Assembly: GCA_023402355.1 (NCBI GenBank)
Contig: JAEXCG010000062.1
Span: 1 to 25,217, forward strand
Reading direction: 5' to 3'
Length of the DNA stretch: 25,217 nt
Source: Bacillota bacterium
GTDB lineage: Bacteria > Bacillota > Clostridia > Christensenellales > Aristaeellaceae
Position numbers and translations under genes: made by a program. Positions 9,067 through 16,140 of the stretch are shown piece by piece (position 1 is the stretch's first letter; the number at the start of each line of letters is the position of its first letter). Under the pieces are notes generated by a model. The model was not told the origin of the DNA, searched no databases, and worked only from the letters and a program-made list of their open reading frames with translations.

Positions 9067-9120
9067 AGACCCCGTATTCTAAGGGCATACCTCGGATTCA
9101 ATTTAAAGGAGGAACCCCAT

Positions 9121-9399
9121 ATGACGGAGACCAAGTTTTGTCAGAGCTGCGGCATGCCCATGAACCTTCCCGGAAACGAGTACGAATACGGAACGGAAAA
9201 GGACGGCGGCAAGAGCCCCGATTACTGCGCCTACTGCTACAAGGACGGCGCGTTCGTCGGCGGAGAGACGACCCTGGAGGCGATGATCGAGACATGCGTG
9301 CCCTTCGTGGTGGAATCCAACCCCGGCACGACGCCCGAGGAGGCGCGCAGGCAGATGAACGCGTTTTTTCCCACGCTCAAGCGCTGGAAGAAGGCGTAA
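9121..9399 (+). CDS. Small zinc-ribbon protein (Zn_ribbon_2 type)
   Basis: A 92-residue soluble protein. Two CxxC pairs (C7/C10 in FCQSCGMPM and C36/C39 in YCAYCYKDG) would bind one zinc ion. The intervening EYGTEKDGGKSPDYC and the end ARRQMNAFFPTLKRWKK match the putative zinc-ribbon domain family often found beside YafY/WYL regulators. Its biochemical role is not known. The ATG follows AAAGGAGG. A candidate operator and -10 box lie upstream and a strong terminator follows, so it forms a short unit probably controlled by the WYL protein. Confidence 0.82.
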   Translation: MTETKFCQSCGMPMNLPGNEYEYGTEKDGGKSPDYCAYCYKDGAFVGGETTLEAMIETCVPFVVESNPGTTPEEARRQMNAFFPTLKRWKKA

Positions 9400-9423
9400 G
9401 CGTCGGTACAAAGCATGGGACGC

Positions 9424-9460
9424 AAGGCGGCTTCGCGTGATCGGCGCGAAGGCCGCTTTT
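9424..9460 (+). terminator. Rho-independent terminator after the zinc-ribbon gene
   Basis: Arms 9427-9437 and 9445-9456 form an 11 bp GC-rich stem with one bulge, followed by TTTTG. It lies 25 bp after the zinc-ribbon stop. Confidence 0.8.
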
Positions 9461-9526
9461 GCTTATTGTCGATCGTGCCGCAAACCGTTCTGTTCGCCCG
9501 GCCTGAATCCTATGCGGATTGGGAAT

Positions 9527-9688
9527 GCGCCCATCTCGCCTGCGCGCCGGCAGGCGGTTCGGGACGGCGATTTCGTGACGGCAAACGGTTCGGCGGCGCT
9601 GGCCTTTGCGCGCGAGGCGCTGCCCGCGCTGAGCGTCGCCCCGGAGGAGGGCATCTTCCAAGGGTATGCGTTTCATCAAGCGGGCTTA
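9527..9688 (+). pseudogene. Fragment of a DJ-1/PfpI-family protein (C-terminal end)
   Basis: One frame reads RRQAVRDGDFVTANGSAALA, then FAREALPALSVAPEEGIFQG, then YAFHQAGL. This is the C-terminal part of DJ-1/PfpI-family (class I glutamine-amidotransferase-like) proteins: VTANGSAA...FA..L..L is their last conserved block. The nucleophile cysteine elbow and the N-terminal half are absent, no start codon with a ribosome site fits, and the frame runs past the expected end into the next gene's promoter. I read it as a decayed remnant. The rest of 9461-9715 holds nothing else that I recognise. Confidence 0.6.
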
Positions 9689-9715
9689 ACGCCGGTTAAT
9701 AAGCTTACGATTGAC

Positions 9716-9744
9716 TTTACCTTTTGGGCGAAAGATGGTATCCT
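9716..9744 (+). promoter_or_regulatory. Candidate promoter of the dehydrogenase-like gene
   Basis: TTTACC (9716-9721) and TATCCT (9739-9744) are separated by 17 bp, with TGG before the -10 (extended -10). A TTGACT 5 bp further upstream is at the wrong spacing. The start codon is 34 bp downstream. Confidence 0.5.
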
Positions 9745-9777
9745 AGGAAAACAAGCAAAAGGCAAAGGAGTCTTCCC

Positions 9778-10677
9778 ATGTTTCAAAAGCTGGTCGCCAT
9801 CGAGCCGGTGAGTCTGATCGAAAGCGCCGAGGCGGCGCTGCATACCTACGCCAAAGAAGTGGTGCTCTACCGCGACGTACCCGGCACGCCGGACGAAATC
9901 GTGCGCCGCGCAGAGGGCGCGGACGCCATGCTCATCTCCACCACCTCCACCATCACCGCGGACATCCTCTCCCGCCTGCCGGGCCTTCGTTACGTGGGCA
10001 TGTGCTGCTCGCTCTACGGAGAAGAGAGCGCCAACGTGGACATCCGCTACGCGCGCGCGCACGGCATCGCCGTGACGGGCATCCGCGATTACGGCGACGA
10101 GGGCGTCGCGGAATACGCCGTCTCCGAGCTCTGCGCGGTGCTGCACGGCTTCGGTTGCGCGCCCTGGGACGGCGAGCAGCGGGAGCTGACCGGGCTCAAG
10201 GTCGGCTTCGTAGGTCTGGGCGCGAGCGGCCGGATGGTCGCGGACGCGCTCAAGTACTTCGGCGCGGACATCGCCTACTACGCGCGCGCGCCCAAGCCGG
10301 ACGCCGAGGCCAACGGCATGCGCTACCTGCCGCTGTGCGAGCTGCTCTCCCGCAGCGAGGTCGTCTTCACCTGCCTCAACAAGTTCGTCGTGCTGCTGCA
10401 CGAGGCGGAGTTCGAGGCGCTGGGCAACGGCAAGATGCTGTTCAACACCGGCCTCAGCCCGTCCTTTGACATGGAGCCCTTTAAGCGCTGGCTTTCCTGC
10501 GAGCAAAACCTCTTTCTCTGCGACACGGAGGGCGCTTTGGGCGACGCCGGGCTGCTGAACCACCCGCGCGTTCGCTGCATGCGCAAGTCCGCCGGGCGCA
10601 CGCGCCAAGCCTTCGTGCGCCTCAGCGAAAAGGTGCTGCGCAACATCGAGACGACGCTCTCGCAAATCGAGAATTGA
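9778..10677 (+). CDS. 2-hydroxyacid dehydrogenase-like NAD-binding protein, catalytic residues missing
   Basis: A 299-residue protein with the fold of D-isomer-specific 2-hydroxyacid dehydrogenases. An N-terminal flavodoxin-like part contains ADAMLISTTSTITADILSRL (47-66), followed by a Rossmann domain with LKVGFVGLGASGRMVADAL (140-158). In active family members an Arg, a Glu and a His form the catalytic set. Here the usual NxxRG strand reads FNTGLSPSFD (222-231), with no Arg, and the usual PH(I/V)AG reads MRKSAGRT (268-275), with no His. The start at 9778 follows AAAGGAG; an upstream ATG at 9724 lies inside the promoter. It may be a dinucleotide sensor or have a changed chemistry. It is monocistronic, with its own promoter and terminator. 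Confidence 0.78.
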   Translation: MFQKLVAIEPVSLIESAEAALHTYAKEVVLYRDVPGTPDEIVRRAEGADAMLISTTSTITADILSRLPGLRYVGMCCSLYGEESANVDIRYARAHGIAVTGIRDYGDEGVAEYAVSELCAVLHGFGCAPWDGEQRELTGLKVGFVGLGASGRMVADALKYFGADIAYYARAPKPDAEANGMRYLPLCELLSRSEVVFTCLNKFVVLLHEAEFEALGNGKMLFNTGLSPSFDMEPFKRWLSCEQNLFLCDTEGALGDAGLLNHPRVRCMRKSAGRTRQAFVRLSEKVLRNIETTLSQIEN

Positions 10678-10714
10678 CGGCGGCTCCGGCGCAGCGCCGA
10701 CGCGCGTGAATCAA

Positions 10715-10750
10715 AAAAAATACGGCCCGTAACAAAAGGCCGTATTTTTT
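10715..10750. terminator. Rho-independent terminator
   Basis: A 13 bp perfect stem (10715-10727 with 10738-10750) is flanked by A and T runs, so it works in either direction. It closes the dehydrogenase-like gene and shields the next promoter. Confidence 0.9.
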
Positions 10751-10770
10751 CGTGCAGACGCCGCCCCCAC

Positions 10771-10799
10771 TTGAAATTCGGGAAAAAATGGTGTATTCT
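10771..10799 (+). promoter_or_regulatory. Promoter of the flavodiiron gene
   Basis: TTGAAA (10771-10776) and TATTCT (10794-10799) are separated by exactly 17 bp. Transcription would start near 10807, leaving a leader of about 258 bases before the flavodiiron start codon. TTAG-cacaaa-CTAA just after the start region is a weak inverted repeat that could be an operator. The leader holds no open frame with a ribosome site that I can support. Confidence 0.7.
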
Positions 10800-10991
10800 A
10801 TCCACGGTTAGCACAAACTAATACTCGAGCGAGGCCGCAGCGCACTTTGGCGCAAAACGCGCTGCGATTCTTGCCCGCCAATCCATGCCGGGCGGATACG
10901 ATCGCCCCCAAATGCTCACATTAACCGAATGAAGAAAGACGCTTCCGGCACGCCGCCGCACATCTGCGCGCGATTCAAGCATCGTGCGAAC

Positions 10992-11046
10992 GCTGCTTGG
11001 CGGCATGCGTGCCGAGCAGCCGGATTCCGTCGGAATTTCGGCTTTT
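10992..11046 (+). promoter_or_regulatory. Tandem overlapping hairpins ending in a terminator-like stem (possible attenuator)
   Basis: Hairpin A has a 10 bp stem (10992-11001 with 11011-11020, one G-U pair). Hairpin B pairs 11018-11028 with 11032-11043 (11 bp, one bulged base, loop GTC) and is followed by TTTT, ending directly before the AGAAAGGAG ribosome site. The arms share 11018-11020, so the two cannot both be fully formed. This is the layout of an antiterminator/terminator switch or of a structure that hides the ribosome site. No known riboswitch class is recognised. Confidence 0.5.
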
Positions 11047-11064
11047 AGAAAGGAGCGATACGCG

Positions 11065-12273
11065 ATGCGCTGCACGCGAAATATCAGTGATTCCGTCATT
11101 TGGGTCGGCGGCTGCGACCGTCGGCTTTCTCTGTTTGAAAACCTCTTCCCGATCCCCCGCGGCGTCACCTATAACGCCTATCTGATCTTGGACGACAAGA
11201 CGGCCCTGATCGACACGGTCGACGCCTCGATTTCCCGTCAGTTTCTGGAAAACGTGATGGGCACGCTGGACGGCCGGCCCCTGGATTATCTGGTGGTCAA
11301 CCACATGGAGCCGGACCACTGCGCCAACATCGAGGAGCTCATGCTCCGCTTCCCCGGCCTGAAGATCGTCGGCAACGCAAAGACATTTGCTTTCATGCGT
11401 CAGTTCTACGCGCTCGATCTCGAAAATCGGACCGTCGAAATCAAGGAGGGCGACCGGCTCTCCCTCGGAAGCCACGCGCTGCGCTTCGTGATGACCCCGA
11501 TGGTGCACTGGCCGGAGGTCATGATGACCTACGAAGAGAGCGAGCAGCTACTCTTTTCCGCGGACGCCTTCGGTACGTTCGGCGCGCTGAGCGGAAACCT
11601 CTTCAGCGACGAGTTCGACTTTGAAAAGGACTGGCTCGCGGATGCCCGGCGGTATTACGCGAACATCGTCGGCAAGTACGGCCCGCAGGTACAGGGCGCC
11701 CTCAAAAAGCTGACCGGGACGGAAATCCGAATGATTTGCCCGCTGCACGGGCCGGTCTGGCGTCAAAACCTCGACTACTTTCTCGGTAAATACGACCTTT
11801 GGAGCCGTTATGAGCCCGAAGAGCAGGCGGTGGCGCTGTTCTATGGGTCCATGTACGGAAATACGGAAAGCGCCGTCAACGTGCTGGCAAGCGAGCTGGC
11901 GAAGGCGGGGGTTCGCAGCGTTTCCGTATACGACGTATCCAGCACCCACGTTTCTACGCTGATCTCGGAGACCTTCCGGTGCAGCCATCTCGTGCTGGCC
12001 GCGCCTACCTACAACGGCGGCGTATACCCGGCGATGCTCAGCTTCCTGCACGACTTGAAGGCCCTCAACGTGCAGAACCGCACCGTCGCCCTGATGGAAA
12101 ACGGCACCTGGGCCCCCGCTTGCGCAAAGCAGATGCGCGCGCTGCTGGAGGAAATGAAGAACATGCGGATTTTGACGCCCACGGTCACGATCAAATCCTC
12201 GCTGAACGCGGATGCGCACGCCGCGCTCGACCAGCTTTGCGCCGGCATCCTAGCCTCTCTTCAAGCATCCTGA
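11065..12273 (+). CDS. Flavodiiron protein (A-type flavoprotein, O2/NO reductase)
   Basis: A 402-residue cytoplasmic enzyme that reduces oxygen to water and/or nitric oxide to N2O, protecting anaerobes. The N-terminal metallo-beta-lactamase-like domain (about 1-250) holds the diiron ligands: NHMEPDH (H80, E82, D84), H148 in MVHWPE, D167 in FSADAFG and H228 in CPLHGP. The C-terminal flavodoxin domain (about 255-400) has the FMN phosphate loop YGSMYGNTESA (260-270) and APTYNGGVYP (313-322). There is no rubredoxin domain, so an external electron donor is needed. The ATG at 11065 follows AAAGGAG and matches the family start; an in-frame ATG at 10984 would add residues encoded by the leader hairpins. 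The long structured leader suggests regulation after transcription starts. Confidence 0.94.
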   Translation: MRCTRNISDSVIWVGGCDRRLSLFENLFPIPRGVTYNAYLILDDKTALIDTVDASISRQFLENVMGTLDGRPLDYLVVNHMEPDHCANIEELMLRFPGLKIVGNAKTFAFMRQFYALDLENRTVEIKEGDRLSLGSHALRFVMTPMVHWPEVMMTYEESEQLLFSADAFGTFGALSGNLFSDEFDFEKDWLADARRYYANIVGKYGPQVQGALKKLTGTEIRMICPLHGPVWRQNLDYFLGKYDLWSRYEPEEQAVALFYGSMYGNTESAVNVLASELAKAGVRSVSVYDVSSTHVSTLISETFRCSHLVLAAPTYNGGVYPAMLSFLHDLKALNVQNRTVALMENGTWAPACAKQMRALLEEMKNMRILTPTVTIKSSLNADAHAALDQLCAGILASLQAS

Positions 12274-12309
12274 GGGGCGCAAGGAAAGAGGCTGCTCCCT
12301 CATCACAGC

Positions 12310-12355
12310 AAAAGGCGCTGCCGCAGAATCATTCTGCGACGGCGCCTTTTATCGT
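12310..12355. terminator. Bidirectional terminator between convergent genes
   Basis: AAAGGCGC... and ...GGCGCCTTTT (12311-12350) form a long stem with an inner CGCAGAA/TTCTGCG helix, with A and T runs on both sides. It serves the flavodiiron gene on the plus strand and the aspartate dehydrogenase gene on the minus strand. Confidence 0.85.
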
Positions 12356-12359
12356 CGGG

Positions 12360-13145
12360 TCAGAATACCACGGGGGACACGATGTTGCGCAGCGTGTTCA
12401 CCACGCTCCACCCCGCAATCTCGCTGGTCTCGGAGTAAATATCGACGATCGCACGCACGCCGGGGCCCTTTACCTCGATGCGATGGTCGTCCCCGACAAA
12501 GCCCGGGGTGCTGGTGACGGACACGCGCGTCTTCTCCGGGCCCGCGCTGGCGAGCGAGGTGGCGACCGCGACGTTCACCTTCGTCGGCAACAGACCGATC
12601 GCCTCGCGCGCCGTTCCGGAAAAGACCTGCTTTTTCTCCTGCTGAAGCGCCTCTTCGTAAAGCGGCGTCCCCTTGAGCGAATTCGGCCCCTTCTCCGTCG
12701 AGATGGACGCCTGGACGTCGCCCATCAGCAGGACCGTGCGCAGGACGTCAAAGCCGCCCACTGCGCCCGAAGCGATGTAAATCCGCGCGCCGCTCTCCCT
12801 CGCCGCCTGCTGACAGGCCTCGTAAAAAGCCGTGTCCGCAAAAGCGCCGATGGAGAGCACCACGAGGCTGATGCCCTTTGTGAGCAGCGGAAGGGCGATT
12901 TCCCGCATGCACGCGGGCGACGCCGATTCCACGACGATCTGCGGCCGCGTGCGGATCAGCGCGTCCAGATCGTCCGCCACCTCGCAGCCGACGCGCGATG
13001 CGAACGCCTCCGCAGACGCGCGGCTTCTGCTCATCGCGCCGACAAACGTATAGGCATCCAGCAGCCCACGCTCCATCGCCTGCGCCACGATGCCCGCCAG
13101 CTTGCCGCACCCGGCCATGGCAAGCCGCTTCTTTTCCTGATTCAT
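12360..13145 (-). CDS. L-aspartate dehydrogenase (NadX-like)
   Basis: A 261-residue NAD(P)-dependent enzyme of the aspartate dehydrogenase/DUF108 family, which oxidises L-aspartate to iminoaspartate for NAD synthesis or recycles aspartate. The N-terminal Rossmann fold begins LAMAGCGKLAGIVAQAM (8-24). The family blocks VVESASPACM (71-80), YIASGAVGGFDVLR (123-136), VFSGTAREAIGLLPTKVNVA (174-193) and the probable catalytic histidine H221 in DDHRIEVKG are present. The ATG at 13145 follows GGGAGGAAG; the frame extends to 13232 without conserved sequence. It is monocistronic. No nadA or nadC is nearby, so its pathway here is not shown by context. Confidence 0.85.
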   Translation of the reverse strand: MNQEKKRLAMAGCGKLAGIVAQAMERGLLDAYTFVGAMSRSRASAEAFASRVGCEVADDLDALIRTRPQIVVESASPACMREIALPLLTKGISLVVLSIGAFADTAFYEACQQAARESGARIYIASGAVGGFDVLRTVLLMGDVQASISTEKGPNSLKGTPLYEEALQQEKKQVFSGTAREAIGLLPTKVNVAVATSLASAGPEKTRVSVTSTPGFVGDDHRIEVKGPGVRAIVDIYSETSEIAGWSVVNTLRNIVSPVVF

Positions 13146-13264
13146 CCTGCTTCCTCCCTCGTTTAAGACGCCCGACGGCGTAATCTGTCCGGCGGGGCAA
13201 AAAGGCCCCCCAAAGCGCCTGCGGCAGGGCAAACAGAGCGCCCCTGCCCGCGGCGTACCTTTTT

Positions 13265-13273
13265 ATTATACCA
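13265..13273 (-). promoter_or_regulatory. Candidate extended -10 promoter of the aspartate dehydrogenase gene
   Basis: TGG-TATAAT on the minus strand (-10 at 13265-13270) is a perfect -10 with extension and no clear -35. It lies 120 bp upstream of the start codon. The divergent interval up to the plus-strand promoter at 13416 is AT-rich and otherwise featureless. Confidence 0.5.
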
Positions 13274-13415
13274 TATTTTGAGCGAGGAGCGCGCATCCGC
13301 CGCAAAGATCGACACATTTTTTTCAAATTGATGTAACCTTTAAGCCCTTTCGTGCGTATAACATATAGGAGATAAGTTGGGTTCTTTTCTCATGTTCTTT
13401 TTATGGGATGTTCGC

Positions 13416-13444
13416 TTTTCACATTCTACGCAATGCGATATAAT
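13416..13444 (+). promoter_or_regulatory. Promoter of the caspase-like gene
   Basis: TTTTCA (13416-13421) and a perfect TATAAT (13439-13444) are separated by 17 bp. The start codon is 37 bp downstream, preceded by GGAGCG. Confidence 0.65.
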
Positions 13445-13481
13445 GATGTCTGTTTAACAAACGGAAGATCGGAGCGAAAGC

Positions 13482-15029
13482 ATGCCGCAACGCGTCATAC
13501 GGACAAAAACGCTCCTGCGTCATATTTTTTGTATCTCGCTGCTCCTGGCGCTCAGTCTGCTGCCCGCGTCCGCCCTGGGAGAGGGCGGTTTTCGCGCGCT
13601 CTTCGTGGCCTGCGAAAACTTTCTCTCGGCGGACAGCATCGCCCCGTCTGCCAGCAACAACGTGCGCCTGCTTTCCGGCGCCTTTTCGCAGAGCGCCTCC
13701 CCCGAGTCCGTCTCCATCGAAAACGGCACCATCTCCTCGGTCACCGCGCTGGGTCAGGCGATTGAAAACGCGTTCGCCGGCGCAAGCGAAGGGGATACGT
13801 CGCTCTTTTACCTGAGCACGCACGGCATCTACGATCCCGCCCGCCCGGACGATCCCGCCCGTCTGCTGCTCAGCGACGGCGTAAGCGAGGATTCGATCAC
13901 CGCGGGCCAGCTCGCCGCCTTTTTGGACAAGGTGCCCGGCACCAAGGTCGTCATTCTGGACGCCTGCAACTCGGGCGCGTTCATCGGCAAAGGCATGCCC
14001 GTCAGCGTCGTGCGCTCGATGACCCTGCCGCTCAATAAAGAGGGGTACAAGGTCATCACCTCCAGCGGCGGCAACGAGGACGCCTTCTACTGGAACGCGA
14101 GCGACGAATACGGCCTTCTGGGCTCGTCCTACTTCGCGCTGGCCCTGTCACGTGCGCTGACGCCGCACGGGCAATACGGCGCGGATCAGAACCGCGACGG
14201 GGTCATCACGCTGCGCGAGCTGCACGATTACCTGCTTCGCGCCAACGGCACCTCCACCGCGCAGTTTTTCCCCGAATCGGACGACTTCGCGCTGGTCGCC
14301 TACGATCCGGCGGAGCCCGACGCGACGCGCTCGCCGCTCATTTCCCACTTCTCGCTCGGCAACCCCATACTTTCCTTCGACGACCCCACGCTCACGTTCT
14401 CCTTCACCGCCACGCAGGACGTGCGCGTCTCCTATCAGATCGTCTACCATCAGCAGGGACGCTGGATGTGGGAAAATGCCCAGCGCATCCTGGACAGCAC
14501 GGAAAACGAGGACGGGCTCGTGAGCGCCGGGCGCAAGGAGCGGACGCTCTCGCTCTCCGTCGATTCGCTCTCGTCGGACGCGGCGGGCTACGCGCTGTTG
14601 CAGGTGATCGCGGAGTCCGACCGCGGACCCGAGGTCTACGAAACCCGGCTGCTTTGCGTGCAGCCGATCGTCGGCAACCCCCAGCTTTCGCTGTACGCGC
14701 CGCTCTCCCTCATTCTGGGCGGCGGGCGTGAGCTGACCGTGGAGGCGCGCCACGACTTCCCCGTCTCGCTCACGCTGGACGTCTATACCGTCGGCGGCAA
14801 GCGCGTGCGTCGCCTCGCGCGCTCCGCCTCGTCGCGGCCGATTTCGCTCGACCCGGAGGCTTCCCTCTTCTATTGGGACGGAAAGGACGAGTCGGGCGAC
14901 TTCGTGCCCGCCGGTCAATACGCCCTGCGGCTTTCCACGCGCGTGGGCGGCCGTGAATACGGCGCCGTGTTTGAATACGTCTACGTGCGCGACGGCGTCA
15001 TCACCGAGCCCGTGCAGCCCGTCGGCTAA
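13482..15029 (+). CDS. Secreted caspase-like (clan CD) protease with EF-hand
   Basis: A 515-residue exported protein. The signal peptide (about 1-33; basic MPQRVIRTKTLLRH, then a hydrophobic stretch ending PASALG) is followed by a caspase/metacaspase-fold domain (about 36-275). The likely dyad is H114 in FYLSTHGIYD and C162 in VVILDACNSGAF; SSGGNEDAFY (194-203) is a further family block. Within this domain DQNRDGVITLRE (235-246) is a complete EF-hand calcium loop, suggesting calcium-dependent activity. The C-terminal half looks beta-rich, and about 410-500 (ending WDGKDESGDFVPAGQYALRL) resembles the FlgD-type Ig fold. Substrate is unknown. The stop abuts that of the convergent patatin-like gene with no terminator between. 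The family call is firm; role and dependence on calcium are inferred. Confidence 0.85.
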   Translation: MPQRVIRTKTLLRHIFCISLLLALSLLPASALGEGGFRALFVACENFLSADSIAPSASNNVRLLSGAFSQSASPESVSIENGTISSVTALGQAIENAFAGASEGDTSLFYLSTHGIYDPARPDDPARLLLSDGVSEDSITAGQLAAFLDKVPGTKVVILDACNSGAFIGKGMPVSVVRSMTLPLNKEGYKVITSSGGNEDAFYWNASDEYGLLGSSYFALALSRALTPHGQYGADQNRDGVITLRELHDYLLRANGTSTAQFFPESDDFALVAYDPAEPDATRSPLISHFSLGNPILSFDDPTLTFSFTATQDVRVSYQIVYHQQGRWMWENAQRILDSTENEDGLVSAGRKERTLSLSVDSLSSDAAGYALLQVIAESDRGPEVYETRLLCVQPIVGNPQLSLYAPLSLILGGGRELTVEARHDFPVSLTLDVYTVGGKRVRRLARSASSRPISLDPEASLFYWDGKDESGDFVPAGQYALRLSTRVGGREYGAVFEYVYVRDGVITEPVQPVG

Positions 15030-15869
15030 TCAGTCCCGGCGACGAAAGGGCAGCACGCGCGCGCCCTGCATGCCCCAGCATTCGAGCAGCCCGTCCAGCG
15101 CCTGCGCCGCCGCCTCGTACCCGGCCTGTTCGCAGGCGTCCGACGCCTCCAGCGACAGCGCGCCGATTCCCTGGGGCAGCGTCGGCGCGATCACGTGCAC
15201 GCGTTCGTCCGCCGCCCGGTCAAAGCAATGGGCCCTGCACAGAGCGCTCAGCGTAAAGGCGTCGCACGTTCGAGGCGTCTGATACTGCGGCGAGACGAGC
15301 AGAATCTCCTGCGCGCCCATGGAAAGGAGCGCCTGAACGCAGCCCGCCGCCTCCTGAACGGCCACGAGGGGCACCTCCATCCATTCCACGTGCGCGACGA
15401 GCCCCGGCGTGCTCATCGCCGCCCGCACCGCAAACCAGAGCGGGGCTTCGCGCGTGAAGACCACGCTGCGCGAGCGCATGCCCGGCAGCGAGGTGAAGGC
15501 GAGGGTCTTGCCCGACAGCGCCGCGAGGCAGGGCACCGCCAGCGGGCGCACGCATTCGCTCATCGCCGCCCCCTTCGTGATGGAGAGCAGATACCGGGAA
15601 ATTCCCCGGCCCTGCAGCATGCCCTCCGCCCGCCCCGAACCGGGCAGCGGATAGTCCAGAAGCCGCCTTTTTTCCTTCGCCGCGCGCCGCGCGGCGTTTT
15701 GCATTTCATCGCTTGAAAGTCCCAGCGCGTACAGCGCGGCGGCGACGGCGCCGCCGCCCGCGCCGCTGACCGCGTGCACGTCGACCGCGCGCTCAAAGAG
15801 CGCCCGCAGGACGCCCGCGTTCGCCGCCGCCGCGACCCCTTCCCCGCATAGCACGAGCCCCAAACGCAA
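15030..15869 (-). CDS. Patatin-family protein lacking the catalytic dyad
   Basis: A 279-residue cytoplasmic protein with the patatin-like phospholipase layout: LGLVLCGEGVAAAANAGVLR at the start, where active members have GGGxRG, then AVSGAGGGAVAAALYALG (33-50). Active patatins have GxSxG here; this one reads G36-A-G38-G-G40, so the nucleophile serine is replaced by glycine. The later DG[GA] motif, carrying the second dyad residue, is also not found: the matching region reads VPLVAVQEAAGC. It is therefore probably not a lipase. The frame is intact, which argues against simple decay. Translation starts at a TTG preceded by GGGAGGGG. It is convergent with the caspase-like gene and divergent from the CotH operon. 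Confidence 0.72.
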   Translation of the reverse strand: MRLGLVLCGEGVAAAANAGVLRALFERAVDVHAVSGAGGGAVAAALYALGLSSDEMQNAARRAAKEKRRLLDYPLPGSGRAEGMLQGRGISRYLLSITKGAAMSECVRPLAVPCLAALSGKTLAFTSLPGMRSRSVVFTREAPLWFAVRAAMSTPGLVAHVEWMEVPLVAVQEAAGCVQALLSMGAQEILLVSPQYQTPRTCDAFTLSALCRAHCFDRAADERVHVIAPTLPQGIGALSLEASDACEQAGYEAAAQALDGLLECWGMQGARVLPFRRRD

Positions 15870-16007
15870 GGCCTATCCCCTCCCACCGTCCGGCGCTCCG
15901 CCGCGCATCCGCTCCCCGCGCGGCGGCTCACCGTCCTTTCAGCCTATGCGATGGAGAGCCAAAAAGGACAAAAAAAGATTCTTTTTTAGGTGAAACGCAT
16001 CGAGGTA

Positions 16008-16037
16008 TTGGCTCGTCTTATTGTTGTGTGGTATAAT
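16008..16037 (+). promoter_or_regulatory. Promoter of the CotH-DUF4956-VTC operon
   Basis: TTGGCT (16008-16013) and a perfect TATAAT (16032-16037) are 18 bp apart, with TGG before the -10. Transcription would start near 16044, leaving a leader of about 97 bases. Confidence 0.7.
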
Positions 16038-16091
16038 ATAAGTTAGGAGTTCGGCGGGTGGTATTCCGTGATCTCGAGCTTACGACAGAAA

Positions 16092-16108
16092 GCGGCGCTA
16101 TGCGCCGC
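16092..16108 (+). promoter_or_regulatory. GC-rich hairpin in the CotH operon leader
   Basis: GCGGCGC-tat-GCGCCGC is a perfect 7 bp stem with a 3-base loop. No T-run follows, so it is not a terminator. It may stabilise the 5' end of the message. It lies 32 bases before the start codon. Confidence 0.45.
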
Positions 16109-16140
16109 CTTCAGACCCCCAGAAAGGTGGAATTTCTCAC

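Noticed and set aside
9711..9744. TTGACT with TATCCT as a promoter
   Set aside because: The spacing is 22 bp, too long for a housekeeping promoter; the TTTACC box with 17 bp fits better.
9437..9811. A complete small gene in the frame running through 9437-9811
   Set aside because: It has no ribosome site, starts inside a terminator and ends inside the next gene in the wrong frame; only the DJ-1-like core resembles a protein family.
15970..15990. A7GATTCT6 inverted repeat as a terminator
   Set aside because: The stem is almost entirely A-T with no stable loop, and no gene ends close before it on either strand.
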